DNA of 64,000 nucleotides, taken from the NCBI RefSeq assembly GCF_018860825.1, contig NZ_JAHKPZ010000030.1:402932-466931 (forward strand), written 5' to 3'. Below the pieces are notes generated by a model that was not told the DNA's origin, searched no databases, and saw only the letters and a program-made list of their open reading frames with translations. The DNA comes from Lacinutrix sp. C3R15. GTDB taxonomy: Bacteria; Bacteroidota; Bacteroidia; Flavobacteriales; Flavobacteriaceae. Both the position numbers and the translations under genes were made by a program. Below, in pieces: positions 34,909 through 44,102 of the stretch (position 1 is its first letter; each line of letters opens with the position of its first letter).

Positions 34909-37415
34909 AAAATAAACCCAAAACTACCTGTAATACCAAATTTTCTAGCATCAGGATAATCTGTTTTATCTAAATAATTACCTCTAAAGTTAAAGTCTAT
35001 TCTAAAAACTTTAAAAATATTTCCTATACCAAAACTATATTCATAATACGCTTTATTGTTTGGAGCATTTAAAGCAATATTATAAGGGTTTGCAGTATTA
35101 TTTAAGTCAATATTTTCTTGTGATAGTTCTCCCCAAACAGCTCTAAAACCAATTATTTCTCTCCAGTTTAGCTTTCTTAAAAACGGAATACGCGAAAAGA
35201 AACGACCATTAAAATTATGCTGTATATGCATAGAAGCATAGGTATCTGTTACAAACTCATAATAGTCTAGATTAGAAAAGGTATTATAAATAGAGAAATA
35301 ACTTTGATTTCCAGGAACGACACTTAATAAACCTAAAGGAACTTCGCCAAACGTTTTACCAACTTCTAGCGTGGTGTATAATCTACCAAAACCTCCAATA
35401 GCCCAAGGTTGTAAATAAGAGAATTGTAGTTTGGTATAGTCAAAATCACTTTTAAATATATTTTTGCTACCATTAGAAACCTGCGCAAAGATTCTAGCAA
35501 AGTTATCATTAGCCTCTCTACGTTCTACACCAAATCCTGTCATTTTTCTTTTTGGGAAATACGAAATAGACAAAGCGCTTTCAAATTGTTTAATTTCAGA
35601 GGTAACACCTGTTGCTGTATTATAATCTAAACTAAAGGTTGGTGACGCAGATTCTAGTGTTCTATAGTTTCCGCTTAGCCTAAAAACAAGATTTCTAACA
35701 GGTTCTAATTCTGCAGCTAAACTAGTTAAGTTAATAGATGTAAGTTTATCATTTGTTCCTGTACCTACAATAGAAGAGGATGCTAAACTACGCCCTAATA
35801 CATCTGTAGATGTTGTTAAACTTGCTCCTATTTGTTCTACATCTCTTCGGTTTCCTCCAGAGATAATAAATCTATTTTTTTTGTTTAGCAAGACTTTACC
35901 AGAGATACCGTATTTAAATTTATCGTCTTTAAACCCATAAGCTGTAAATCCTTCGATACGCCAAAGGTCGTTTTGGCCAAAATAGGTTCTTCCTCCTGCT
36001 CGCAACCTTAATCCTTCTACTTCATTAAAACCAAAGGTGGAAAAAATAGGTCCATAATCTAGATTTAAGCTTGGCATTTCTATATAACCAGAAGCCAGAA
36101 TGCTTCCTACATTATAAAGCCTTTTAAACTTTTTAACGGTTTTTAAGGTGTCTAACATTTTGTAAACGCCTTTTTCATCCTTGTTTAAGGATTCCATACG
36201 GTTTTCTTCCCAGAAGTCATCTTCTCTATTGTATACATCTTTATCATAGTTGTATACTTCTTGGCTATAAAACTTTTCGTCTTTAGGAATGTCAAACGTA
36301 TAATCTTCATATAAAGTAGTTCGTTTACCATACACACCTCTTGATTCTTCCTTTTTATTAAAAGAAAAATCAGACATAAAATAATCACGTTTTAACAGTA
36401 ATAAAGAGTCATTTAACACGTCAAACTCTTGCTCTATATAAATTTCTTTTACCCAGTTTATATTAGCACTTTTAGAAGCTTGCATGTTAATTTCTTTGAT
36501 TGCATAGGTAGTATCTGCAACCCAAAAATCACCTTTAAAGGTTAATTCGTTTTTACGTCTTGGGTAATAAATAATATTATAACACCATTTATTATCTCTA
36601 TAAGTACTATCTGATAAAACGTAATTGTAAGTATTAATTCCTGTTTTAGCTATTGGACTTACAAAACTCTTATCGAAAAATTTCAGGTAATTATCATAAA
36701 TATCGAATTCGGAATACAGGTCATTCACAAAGTCAATAATTACTTGATTATCACTAAAACCAGAATTTTTATTACCAAGTAAATCTTCTTTCTCTTTATT
36801 AATAGTATTGTCTCCATAAACTTTAGAAACTGCTTCATTAATAAAAATTGGTAAATATGTTTTTCCTGTTACACGAGAGGTATCTACTTCTTCAAAAACA
36901 AACTCCATACCCTTAAACAGTTTACTTTTAATTAGCGAACTATCTATAGTATTAAGGTCAAACTCTACTTTTTCGTATTTATCATATTGGTATTGCTTAA
37001 ATTGCTTTAAGCCATTTTTCCTTTTATTTTCCCATACTTTTTTAAGAATGGCAATTGCAGGATTTTCAGATTCTTTTTTAGATTGCTTACCTGTTACAAT
37101 CACCACTTCATCTAGTGCTCCTGTTTCTTCTTTTAAAACAAACTTTAATTGGTAGTTTACTTTCTTTTTTAGAGGAACATCTAATGTAGTAAAACCAATA
37201 AAGGAAACTAGTACAGCATCCCAAGTGGCATCAGACTCTAAATAAAAAGTACCATTTTCATCTGTTATAGTACCTTCAGAAGACCCTTTAAATATAACGT
37301 TTGCAAAAGCTACAGGCTCATTAAATTCATCGTACACTTTACCGCTAATTTTAGTTTGTGCGACAACTAAAATATTTCCGAAAAAAAATAATAATAGAAT
37401 TAATTTATACTTCAT
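34905..37415 (-). CDS. DUF5686 outer membrane protein with carboxypeptidase-like domain
   Basis: 836 residues. Signal peptide 1-20, then a carboxypeptidase-regulatory-like beta domain (about 22-95: ISGKVYDEFNEPVAFANVIF), followed by the long DUF5686 region. This region is rich in Tyr/Phe/Asp and ends as a beta barrel with a terminal aromatic (SFGFIF). A predicted outer-membrane protein abundant in Bacteroidota and of unknown function; not a classical TonB receptor because no plug is visible. It stands alone, upstream of pdhB in transcription sense but separated by 89 nt. Confidence 0.85.
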   Translation of the reverse strand: MKYKLILLLFFFGNILVVAQTKISGKVYDEFNEPVAFANVIFKGSSEGTITDENGTFYLESDATWDAVLVSFIGFTTLDVPLKKKVNYQLKFVLKEETGALDEVVIVTGKQSKKESENPAIAILKKVWENKRKNGLKQFKQYQYDKYEKVEFDLNTIDSSLIKSKLFKGMEFVFEEVDTSRVTGKTYLPIFINEAVSKVYGDNTINKEKEDLLGNKNSGFSDNQVIIDFVNDLYSEFDIYDNYLKFFDKSFVSPIAKTGINTYNYVLSDSTYRDNKWCYNIIYYPRRKNELTFKGDFWVADTTYAIKEINMQASKSANINWVKEIYIEQEFDVLNDSLLLLKRDYFMSDFSFNKKEESRGVYGKRTTLYEDYTFDIPKDEKFYSQEVYNYDKDVYNREDDFWEENRMESLNKDEKGVYKMLDTLKTVKKFKRLYNVGSILASGYIEMPSLNLDYGPIFSTFGFNEVEGLRLRAGGRTYFGQNDLWRIEGFTAYGFKDDKFKYGISGKVLLNKKNRFIISGGNRRDVEQIGASLTTSTDVLGRSLASSSIVGTGTNDKLTSINLTSLAAELEPVRNLVFRLSGNYRTLESASPTFSLDYNTATGVTSEIKQFESALSISYFPKRKMTGFGVERREANDNFARIFAQVSNGSKNIFKSDFDYTKLQFSYLQPWAIGGFGRLYTTLEVGKTFGEVPLGLLSVVPGNQSYFSIYNTFSNLDYYEFVTDTYASMHIQHNFNGRFFSRIPFLRKLNWREIIGFRAVWGELSQENIDLNNTANPYNIALNAPNNKAYYEYSFGIGNIFKVFRIDFNFRGNYLDKTDYPDARKFGITGSFGFIF

Positions 37416-37504
37416 CTAGTCCCTTTGCTTTCATTATACTTTATACTAAAAAACTTCATCAACAAAGTTGCCAATGAAGTTTATATAACGAAAATAATTG
37501 GTTT

Positions 37505-38482
37505 TTATTTATACATTACCTTTTTAACCGCTTTTACTACATCGTCACTATTAGGTAACCATTCTGCTAATAAAACTGGTGAATAAGGTGCTGGAGTATC
37601 TGCTGTATTTATTTTTACAATAGGTGCGTCTAAGAAATCAAATGCTTTTTCTTGTACTTGGTATGTAATTTCTGTAGAAACGTTACCAAATGGCCAAGCT
37701 TCTTCAAGAATAACTAGTCTATTTGTTTTTTTAACAGAAGTTAAAATGGCATCAATATCTAAAGGTCTTACGGTACGTAAATCAATAACTTCACAAGAAA
37801 CACCTTCTTTTGCTAATTCATCTGCAGCTTTATAAGCTTCTTTAATAATTTTACCAAAAGACACTATAGTTACGTCTGTACCTTCTCTTTTAATATCTGC
37901 AACACCAATTGGTATTACATATTCTCCTTCTGGTACTTCTCCTTTATCTCCATACATTTGTTCACTTTCCATAAAAATAACTGGATCGTCATCACGTATT
38001 GCTGCTTTTAGTAAACCTTTTGCGTCATAAGGGTTTGAAGGTACAATCACTTTTAAACCTGGTGTATTTGCAAACCAACTTTCAAAAGCTTGTGAGTGTG
38101 TTGCTGCTAATTGCCCTGCAGATCCTGTAGGACCACGAAAAACAATAGGACATTTAAACTGTCCTCCAGACATTTGTCTAATTTTAGCTGCATTATTAAT
38201 TATTTGATCAATACCAACTAATGAAAAGTTAAAAGTCATAAACTCAACAATAGGTCTATTACCTGTCATGGTAGAACCTACAGCAATACCAGAAAAACCA
38301 AGTTCTGCAATTGGCGTATCAATAACACGTTTTTCACCAAACTCATCTAACATACCTTTACTTGCTTTGTATGCTCCATTATATTCTGCTACTTCTTCTC
38401 CCATCAAGTAAATGCTTTCATCTCTACGCATTTCTTCGCTCATGGCTTCGCAAATAGCTTCTCTAAATTGTATTGTTTTCAT
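37505..38482 (-). CDS. pdhB: Pyruvate dehydrogenase E1 component, beta subunit
   Basis: Beta chain of the two-chain E1 enzyme that decarboxylates pyruvate to feed acetyl-CoA production. 325 residues. Marks: LMGEEVAEYNGAYK (26-39), RVIDTPIAELGFSGIAVGSTMTG (about 52-74), ATHSQAFESWFANTPGLKVIVPSNPYDAKGLLK, and LRTVRPLDIDAI, all typical of PdhB/BkdB. The alpha subunit and E2 are not in the window. A related 2-oxoisovalerate E1 beta is the only plausible alternative. Faces etfB divergently across a 314-nt gap. Confidence 0.92.
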   Translation of the reverse strand: MKTIQFREAICEAMSEEMRRDESIYLMGEEVAEYNGAYKASKGMLDEFGEKRVIDTPIAELGFSGIAVGSTMTGNRPIVEFMTFNFSLVGIDQIINNAAKIRQMSGGQFKCPIVFRGPTGSAGQLAATHSQAFESWFANTPGLKVIVPSNPYDAKGLLKAAIRDDDPVIFMESEQMYGDKGEVPEGEYVIPIGVADIKREGTDVTIVSFGKIIKEAYKAADELAKEGVSCEVIDLRTVRPLDIDAILTSVKKTNRLVILEEAWPFGNVSTEITYQVQEKAFDFLDAPIVKINTADTPAPYSPVLLAEWLPNSDDVVKAVKKVMYK

Positions 38483-38530
38483 TCGTGGTTTTTTATTTAT
38501 TTTATTCTAAAAATGAAATTTACTAACTAC

Positions 38531-38553
38531 ATTTTAGTTTAATAAACTAAAAT
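38531..38553. promoter_or_regulatory. Perfect palindrome in the pdhB-etfB divergent region
   Basis: Half-sites ATTTTAGTTTA and TAAACTAAAAT, 11 bp each, one base apart. It lies 49 nt upstream of the pdhB start, where an operator would be expected, and is not followed by a T tract. The rest of the 314-nt gap (38483-38796) is AT-rich with no gene that I can support. Confidence 0.5.
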
Positions 38554-38796
38554 ATAACTTTCTTTTCATATACCTCTTTTATATTATGAGAACAAAAATA
38601 GCAATAAAAGAAAAACTTTCTTAGAAAGATTTGTTTAAAATTTATTATGCGTGCATAGTAAATATTCAAAATAAAATATTTAACTTCGTAACCTAGAAAA
38701 TAAGGTCTAGAATTTTAATACGCTATTTATTTAAACGAAAACGATATAGTTCTAGCCTTGACAAAACAAATACACTTTTAATTAAATTATATAATT

Positions 38797-39543
38797 ATGA
38801 AAATTTTAGTTTGTATCAGTCACGTTCCTGACACGACATCAAAAATTAATTTTACCGAAGGAGACACAAAATTTGACACTAATGGTGTTCAATTTGTTAT
38901 AAATCCTAATGATGAGTTTGGTTTAACACGCGCCATGTGGTTTAAAGAAAAGCAAGGTGCTAGTGTTACTGTGGTAAATGTTGGTGGTCCAGAAACCGAA
39001 CCTACTTTGCGTAAAGCCTTAGCTATTGGTGCAGATGAAGCGATTAGAGTAAATACTGAAGCTATAGATGGTTTTGCTGTTGCTAAACAACTAGCCAAAG
39101 TAATTGAAGATGGTGCCTATGATTTAGTAATTGCTGGTCGTGAATCTATTGATTATAATGGCGGAATGGTTCCTGGAATGATTGCAGGACTAACTAACGC
39201 TAACTTTGTTAATAACTGTATTAGTCTTGAAGTAGAAGGAACAAATGTTACTGCTACCAGAGAAATTGATGGTGGAAAAGAAACCGTTACTACTGCATTA
39301 CCTCTAGTAATTGGAGGGCAAAAAGGATTAGTAGAAGAAAGTGATTTACGTATACCAAACATGAGAGGAATCATGATGGCACGTAAAAAACCACTACAAG
39401 TTCTAGAACCTATTGCTACTGAAACAGAAACTACATCTGTAAAATTTGAAAAACCAGCACCTAAAGGAGCTGTAACACTTGTTGCTCCAGATAACTTAGA
39501 TGAATTAGTAAACTTACTTCATAACGAAGCTAAGGTAATTTAG
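38797..39543 (+). CDS. etfB: Electron transfer flavoprotein, beta subunit
   Basis: Beta chain of ETF, which carries electrons from acyl-CoA dehydrogenases to the respiratory quinone pool. 248 residues, normal. N-terminal ICISHVPDTTSKI, the AMP-binding region with LVIAGRESIDYNGGMVPGMIAGL near 109-131, and the family signature RKPLQV-like segment RKKPLQVLE near 192-200. It pairs with etfA downstream, separated by 105 nt that include a short hairpin repeat. Confidence 0.96.
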   Translation: MKILVCISHVPDTTSKINFTEGDTKFDTNGVQFVINPNDEFGLTRAMWFKEKQGASVTVVNVGGPETEPTLRKALAIGADEAIRVNTEAIDGFAVAKQLAKVIEDGAYDLVIAGRESIDYNGGMVPGMIAGLTNANFVNNCISLEVEGTNVTATREIDGGKETVTTALPLVIGGQKGLVEESDLRIPNMRGIMMARKKPLQVLEPIATETETTSVKFEKPAPKGAVTLVAPDNLDELVNLLHNEAKVI

Positions 39544-39602
39544 TGGTAAACTAAATAATTCCGAACCAGATTTGGAACCTTTTAAAAGTTTACAAAAATA
39601 TT

Positions 39603-39628
39603 AATGAGATCTCCACCTAGGTGGAAAT
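39603..39628 (+). repeat. Short hairpin repeat before etfA (TCCAC...GTGGA)
   Basis: TTAATGAGATCTCCACCTAG followed by GTGGAAATAA. The core TCCACCTAGGTGGA is a perfect palindrome. Nearly the same sequence, in the same orientation, precedes thyA at 43235-43260. It ends 21 nt before the etfA start. Confidence 0.65.
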
Positions 39629-39648
39629 AAAAAATAAAGAAATATATT

Positions 39649-40608
39649 ATGTCAGTTTTAGTATATACAGAATCAGAACAAGGAAAATTTAAAAAAGTAG
39701 CTTTAGAAGTAGCTTCTTATGCAAAAGCTGTTGCTAACCAACTAGGTACAACCGTTACTGCTATAACAATTAATGCTAATGACACAAGTGTCTTAGGAAA
39801 CTATGGTGTGGACAAAGTATTAAATGTTACCAATACACAATTAGATGCTTTTAATGCAAAAGCATATGCAGCTGTTATAAAACAAGCTGCAGAAAAAGAA
39901 GACGCAAAAGTAGTTATTGTAAGCTCTACAGCAGACAGTAAATATTTAGCGCCATTATTAGCAGTTGGTCTACATGCAGGATATGCTACAAATGTAGTTG
40001 AAGCACCTTCTAGCACTTCACCTTTCACTGTAAAACGTACCGCTTTTACTAACAAAGCATTTAACATGACTACGATTAATACAGATGTAAAATTGGTTGC
40101 AGTTTCTAATAATTCTTTCGGTTTAGTAGAAAATTCTGGTAGCGCTACTGCGGAAGAATTTACTCCTGCTATACCAGATTTAGGAGTACAAGTACAATCT
40201 GTAGATAAAGCAAGCGACAAAGTAAGCATTGCAGATGCAGAAATAGTAGTTTCTGCTGGTCGTGGATTAAAAGGTCCAGAAAACTGGGGAATGGTAGAAG
40301 AATTAGCAGATGTACTTGGTGCAGCTACTGCTTGTTCTAAACCTGTTAGTGATTTAGGATGGAGACCACATAGCGAACACGTTGGGCAAACAGGTAAACC
40401 TGTTGCTTCTAATTTATACATTGCCATTGGTATTTCTGGTGCTATACAACACCTTGCTGGTATTAATGCTAGTAAAGTAAAAGTGGTAATAAATACAGAC
40501 CCTGAAGCTCCATTTTTTAAAGCCGCAGATTATGGTGTTGTAGGTGATGCTTTTGAAGTTGTACCTAACTTAATCGAAAAATTAAAAGCCTTTAAGGCAC
40601 AACAATAA
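39649..40608 (+). CDS. etfA: Electron transfer flavoprotein, alpha subunit
   Basis: Alpha chain of ETF, holding most of the FAD site. 319 residues. The C-terminal FAD domain is unmistakable: VSAGRGLKGPENWGMVEELA, GWRPHSEHVGQTGKPVASNLYIAIGISGAIQH, and VVINTDPEAPFFKAADYGVVGD. N-terminal domain alternates beta and alpha, as in the family. Second gene of the etfBA unit, followed by a strong terminator-like hairpin. Confidence 0.97.
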   Translation: MSVLVYTESEQGKFKKVALEVASYAKAVANQLGTTVTAITINANDTSVLGNYGVDKVLNVTNTQLDAFNAKAYAAVIKQAAEKEDAKVVIVSSTADSKYLAPLLAVGLHAGYATNVVEAPSSTSPFTVKRTAFTNKAFNMTTINTDVKLVAVSNNSFGLVENSGSATAEEFTPAIPDLGVQVQSVDKASDKVSIADAEIVVSAGRGLKGPENWGMVEELADVLGAATACSKPVSDLGWRPHSEHVGQTGKPVASNLYIAIGISGAIQHLAGINASKVKVVINTDPEAPFFKAADYGVVGDAFEVVPNLIEKLKAFKAQQ

Positions 40609-40639
40609 ATATTTTTTTATAAATTGTATTGTTAAAAAG

Positions 40640-40681
40640 GACTGTTTAAATTTTGTTTTGTCCTAATTTAAACAGTCTTTT
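40640..40681 (+). terminator. etfBA terminator
   Basis: Stem GACTGTTTAAATT / AATTTAAACAGTC (13 bp) followed by TTTT. Ends only 13 nt before the start of the next gene, so that gene either has its promoter in the stem or depends on read-through. Confidence 0.8.
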
Positions 40682-40693
40682 GTGTTTTTAAAT

Positions 40694-41311
40694 ATGAGCT
40701 TAGTCAAGTTAAACATAAAAGGTATTTCGTATAGCCAAACGCAAAATGGCGCTTACGCATTGATTTTAAACGAGGTAGATGGAGACAGAAAACTTCCAAT
40801 AGTTATTGGTGCCTTTGAAGCACAATCTATTGCCATTGCCTTAGAAAAAGAAATTAGTCCTCCAAGACCACTCACTCACGATTTATTTAAAAACTTTGCC
40901 GATAGGTTTGATATTGTGGTTAAACAAGTAATCATTCATAAATTAGTTGATGGTGTTTTTTATTCTAGTTTAATTTGCGAACGCGATAAAATAGAAGAAA
41001 TTATTGATGCCAGAACTAGTGATGCTATTGCTTTAGCTTTACGTTTTCAAGCACCAATTTTCACCTATAAAAACATTTTAGATAAAGCTGGAATTTATTT
41101 AAAAGTAAATCCTGAAAAAGAGGATACAAACAAAGAAGAAGATATTCTTTTAGACGCCTTAGTAGCCGAAGAATTAGAAACCGCTTCCCCAAGTGAAACC
41201 TTTGCTAGCAAAACTATTGAAGAATTAAACAGACTACTAGAAGAAGCTGTTGCTAATGAAGATTACGAAAAAGCTGCACATATAAGAGACGAAATCTCTA
41301 AACGAAAATAA
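40694..41311 (+). CDS. Bifunctional nuclease family protein (DUF151) with UVR motif
   Basis: 205 residues from ATG 40694 (MSLVKLNIKGISYS); a GTG four codons upstream is less likely. Residues 1 to about 140 match the BFN/DUF151 fold (QNGAYALILNEVDGDRKLPIVIGAFEAQSIAIAL and DARTSDAIALALRFQAPIF). The last 37 residues form a UvrB/UvrC-type helical hairpin (EAVANEDYEKAAHIRDEI), a protein-protein module. Related proteins were described as nucleases acting on DNA and RNA in plants and archaea; activity here is unproved. It precedes the nucleoside transporter by 9 nt, so they are co-transcribed, and its substrates may connect with nucleoside uptake. Confidence 0.88.
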   Translation: MSLVKLNIKGISYSQTQNGAYALILNEVDGDRKLPIVIGAFEAQSIAIALEKEISPPRPLTHDLFKNFADRFDIVVKQVIIHKLVDGVFYSSLICERDKIEEIIDARTSDAIALALRFQAPIFTYKNILDKAGIYLKVNPEKEDTNKEEDILLDALVAEELETASPSETFASKTIEELNRLLEEAVANEDYEKAAHIRDEISKRK

Positions 41312-41320
41312 AACCACCAC

Positions 41321-42988
41321 ATGAAAAAATTTGTATTAGCTATTGTAGCTATTTTTTTTACATTTTCTACAAGTATTGCTCAAGACCTTGAAAAAAAATG
41401 GATAACAAATAATCAAAACAATAGTTTTGAAACCTTAGAACTAAATCAAGGTGAATTCAATACAACAAATGCTTCTGGAGACTACATTCATCAAAACAAC
41501 TTATTAGTCTTTTACTACAACCAACCAAACGACACTATAAGACGTTATAAAATTAAAGAGCATACAGACTCTACTTTAGTATTTTCTGAAAAAAACATAG
41601 ATTATCACTTTACAGCTTTTAAACAAAAAGAAGCTATAGCAGCTATAAATAATACAGATACCAATACTACTATTATAGATAGCCAAGGATTTTCAATGCA
41701 AAGTTTATGGCGCGGTATAATAGGTATGCTATCGCTTTTAGTACTAGCCTTTTTATTTAGTAGTAATAAAAAAGCTATAAACTGGAAAACAGTAGCACTG
41801 GGTTTAGCGTTTCAACTTATTATTGCAGTTGGTGTTTTAAAAGTTCCTTTTGTTCAAAAAATATTTGAATGGATTGGAAGTTTATTTGTTAGCGTATTAG
41901 ACTTTACAAGAGCAGGTAGTCAATTTTTATTTGATGGTTTAGTAGTAGACATGGATACTTTTGGGTTTATTTTTGCCTTTCAAGTACTACCAACAATCAT
42001 ATTTTTTTCCGCTTTAACATCGCTTTTATTCTATTTAGGAATCATTCAAAAAGTAGTTAAAGCCTTTGGAATTGTATTATCTAAAGTATTAAAAATTTCT
42101 GGTGCAGAAAGCTTAAGTGTTGCCGGAAATATTTTTCTTGGTCAAACCGAAGCTCCTTTATTAATTAAAGCATATTTAGAAAAGATGAATAAATCTGAAA
42201 TGCTTTTAGTCATGATTGGTGGTATGGCAACCGTTGCTGGTGCAGTACTTGCTGCTTATATTGGTTTTCTTGGTGGAGATGATCCTGTTTTACGTTTAAT
42301 GTATGCTAAACACTTACTTGCAGCATCTGTGATGGCAGCTCCTGGAGCCATAATAATTTCAAAAATACTGTATCCACAAACCGAAGATATTAATACAGAC
42401 GTTAGTGTTTCTTCTGAAAAAATTGGATCAAACATTCTAGACGCCATTGCTAATGGTACTACAGAAGGTTTACGACTAGCTGTTAATGTTGGTGCTATGC
42501 TTTTAGTATTTGTTGCTTTTATTGCCATGTTTAACGGAATTCTAGGTTGGGTTGGTGATATTACAACAATTAACACTTGGGTTACAGAAAACACAGCCTA
42601 CCAAAGTTTATCTTTAGAACTTATTTTAGGGTATTTATTTGCTCCTCTCATGTGGCTTATTGGAGTTGCAACAGAAGATATGGCGCTAATGGGACAACTT
42701 TTAGGAATTAAATTAGCAGCAAGTGAATTTGTTGGTTATATACAATTAGCAGATTTAAAAGACGTTGCAAACGCAACACATTTAACCTATAACAAATCTA
42801 TTATCATGGCTACATACATGCTATGTGGTTTTGCAAACTTTGCTTCTATTGGAATTCAAATTGGAGGTATTGGATCTCTTGCTCCTGGACAACGTAAAAC
42901 TTTGTCTGAATTTGGTATGAAAGCATTAATTGGTGGTACTATTGCATCCCTAATGTCTGCAACTATTGCAGGAATGATAATAGGATAA
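41321..42988 (+). CDS. Concentrative nucleoside transporter (CNT/NupC family) with exported N-terminal domain
   Basis: 555 residues. Signal peptide-like start 1-20 (VLAIVAIFFTFSTSIAQ), then about 90 residues predicted outside the membrane (20-110). The CNT membrane domain begins at about 128, with the signature segments GQTEAPLLIKAYLEKMNKSE, NVGAMLLVFVAFIAMFN, YLFAPLMWLIGV and LCGFANFASIGIQIGG. Sodium- or proton-coupled uptake of nucleosides. The extra exported domain is a Bacteroidota trait and its function is unknown. Begins 9 nt after the BFN gene and ends before a strong terminator. Confidence 0.92.
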   Translation: MKKFVLAIVAIFFTFSTSIAQDLEKKWITNNQNNSFETLELNQGEFNTTNASGDYIHQNNLLVFYYNQPNDTIRRYKIKEHTDSTLVFSEKNIDYHFTAFKQKEAIAAINNTDTNTTIIDSQGFSMQSLWRGIIGMLSLLVLAFLFSSNKKAINWKTVALGLAFQLIIAVGVLKVPFVQKIFEWIGSLFVSVLDFTRAGSQFLFDGLVVDMDTFGFIFAFQVLPTIIFFSALTSLLFYLGIIQKVVKAFGIVLSKVLKISGAESLSVAGNIFLGQTEAPLLIKAYLEKMNKSEMLLVMIGGMATVAGAVLAAYIGFLGGDDPVLRLMYAKHLLAASVMAAPGAIIISKILYPQTEDINTDVSVSSEKIGSNILDAIANGTTEGLRLAVNVGAMLLVFVAFIAMFNGILGWVGDITTINTWVTENTAYQSLSLELILGYLFAPLMWLIGVATEDMALMGQLLGIKLAASEFVGYIQLADLKDVANATHLTYNKSIIMATYMLCGFANFASIGIQIGGIGSLAPGQRKTLSEFGMKALIGGTIASLMSATIAGMIIG

Positions 42989-43022
42989 CAAATTTCTACG
43001 CAAACAAACTATTAATATATAC

Positions 43023-43063
43023 TAAAAACGCTCATAACCCATCGTGGTTATGAGCGTTTTTCT
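43023..43063 (+). terminator. Terminator after the nucleoside transporter
   Basis: AAAAACGCTCATAACC / GGTTATGAGCGTTTTT stem with CATCGT loop and T-rich tail. One of the strongest in the window. Confidence 0.92.
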
Positions 43064-43234
43064 TTTTACACATTCTGCTATTATCGTTAATAACTTTATA
43101 ATAAGATATCAAAACATCCTACACCAAAACTTGGTGCTTTTTTTTATTTTAGCATCGCTTTTTATGTAATATAAAGCGCAGTTCAAGTATCTATTTTTAG
43201 AAATTTAAACTGCTAATAAAATCAAGTTTAATTT

Positions 43235-43260
43235 AATGAGATTTCCACTTTCGTGGAAAA
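43235..43260 (+). repeat. Short hairpin repeat before thyA (TTTCCAC...GTGGAAA)
   Basis: TTAATGAGATTTCCACTTTC followed by GTGGAAAA, second copy of the element before etfA. The arms differ by compensating changes and the loop is TTTC instead of a continuous palindrome. It ends 4 nt before the thyA ATG, so it can fold over the translation start region. Confidence 0.65.
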
Positions 43261-43264
43261 TACT

Positions 43265-44089
43265 ATGAAACAATATTTAGACCTAGTAAAACACGTTTTA
43301 GAAAACGGAAATGAAAAAGGAGATAGAACTGGAACTGGAACAAAAAGTGTTTTTGGATACCAGATGCGTTTTGATTTAAGTGAAGGCTTCCCTATGGTTA
43401 CTACTAAAAAATTACACTTAAAATCTATAATTCACGAATTACTTTGGTTTTTAAAAGGAGATACAAACATTAATTACCTTACTGAAAATGGTGTAAAAAT
43501 CTGGAATTCTTGGGCTGATGAAAATGGTGATTTAGGTCCTGTGTATGGCCACCAATGGCGTAATTGGAACAGTGATGAAATAGACCAAATAAAAGAGGTT
43601 ATTCAAGCCCTTAAAACAAACCCTAACAGTAGAAGAATGTTGGTTTCTGCCTGGAATCCTTCGGTGTTACCAGACACCACAAAATCTTTTAGTGATAATG
43701 TTGCTAATGGTAAAGCTGCGCTTCCGCCTTGTCATGCCTTCTTTCAGTTTTATGTAGCTGATGGTAAATTATCATGCCAATTATACCAACGTAGTGCAGA
43801 CATATTTTTAGGTGTCCCTTTTAATATTGCTTCTTACGCTTTATTAACTATGATGATGGCACAAGTTTGTGGTTACCAGGCTGGAGATTTTATTCACACC
43901 TTTGGTGATGCGCATATTTACAGCAACCATTATGAGCAGTTAGAATTACAATTGTCACGGGAACCTAAACCGCTTCCTAAAATGAAAATCAATCGAGAGG
44001 TTACAGATATTTTTGACTTTCAATTTGAAGATTTTACACTAGAAAACTACCATCCGCATCCACATATTAAAGGAGCTGTTGCTGTATAA
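43265..44089 (+). CDS. thyA: Thymidylate synthase
   Basis: Makes dTMP from dUMP with methylene-tetrahydrofolate. I start at ATG 43265 (MKQYLDLV, 274 residues); a GTG four codons upstream lies inside the hairpin repeat. Nucleophile Cys156 in [27 protein letters not shown] (21-36) for phosphate and folate binding, and [20 protein letters not shown]. 274 residues is close to E. coli (264). DHFR, which regenerates the folate used here, is encoded 1.2 kb downstream on the same strand. Confidence 0.97.
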   Translation: MKQYLDLVKHVLENGNEKGDRTGTGTKSVFGYQMRFDLSEGFPMVTTKKLHLKSIIHELLWFLKGDTNINYLTENGVKIWNSWADENGDLGPVYGHQWRNWNSDEIDQIKEVIQALKTNPNSRRMLVSAWNPSVLPDTTKSFSDNVANGKAALPPCHAFFQFYVADGKLSCQLYQRSADIFLGVPFNIASYALLTMMMAQVCGYQAGDFIHTFGDAHIYSNHYEQLELQLSREPKPLPKMKINREVTDIFDFQFEDFTLENYHPHPHIKGAVAV

Positions 44090-44102
44090 CTTAAATAAAT
44101 TA

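Noticed and set aside
39801..40427. Long minus-strand frame (208 codons) opposite etfA
   Set aside because: It lies wholly inside the well-supported etfA on the other strand and has a shadow composition and no domain. The same holds for similar frames opposite argB/argF' (5300-5776), the HAD gene (46944-47462) and others.
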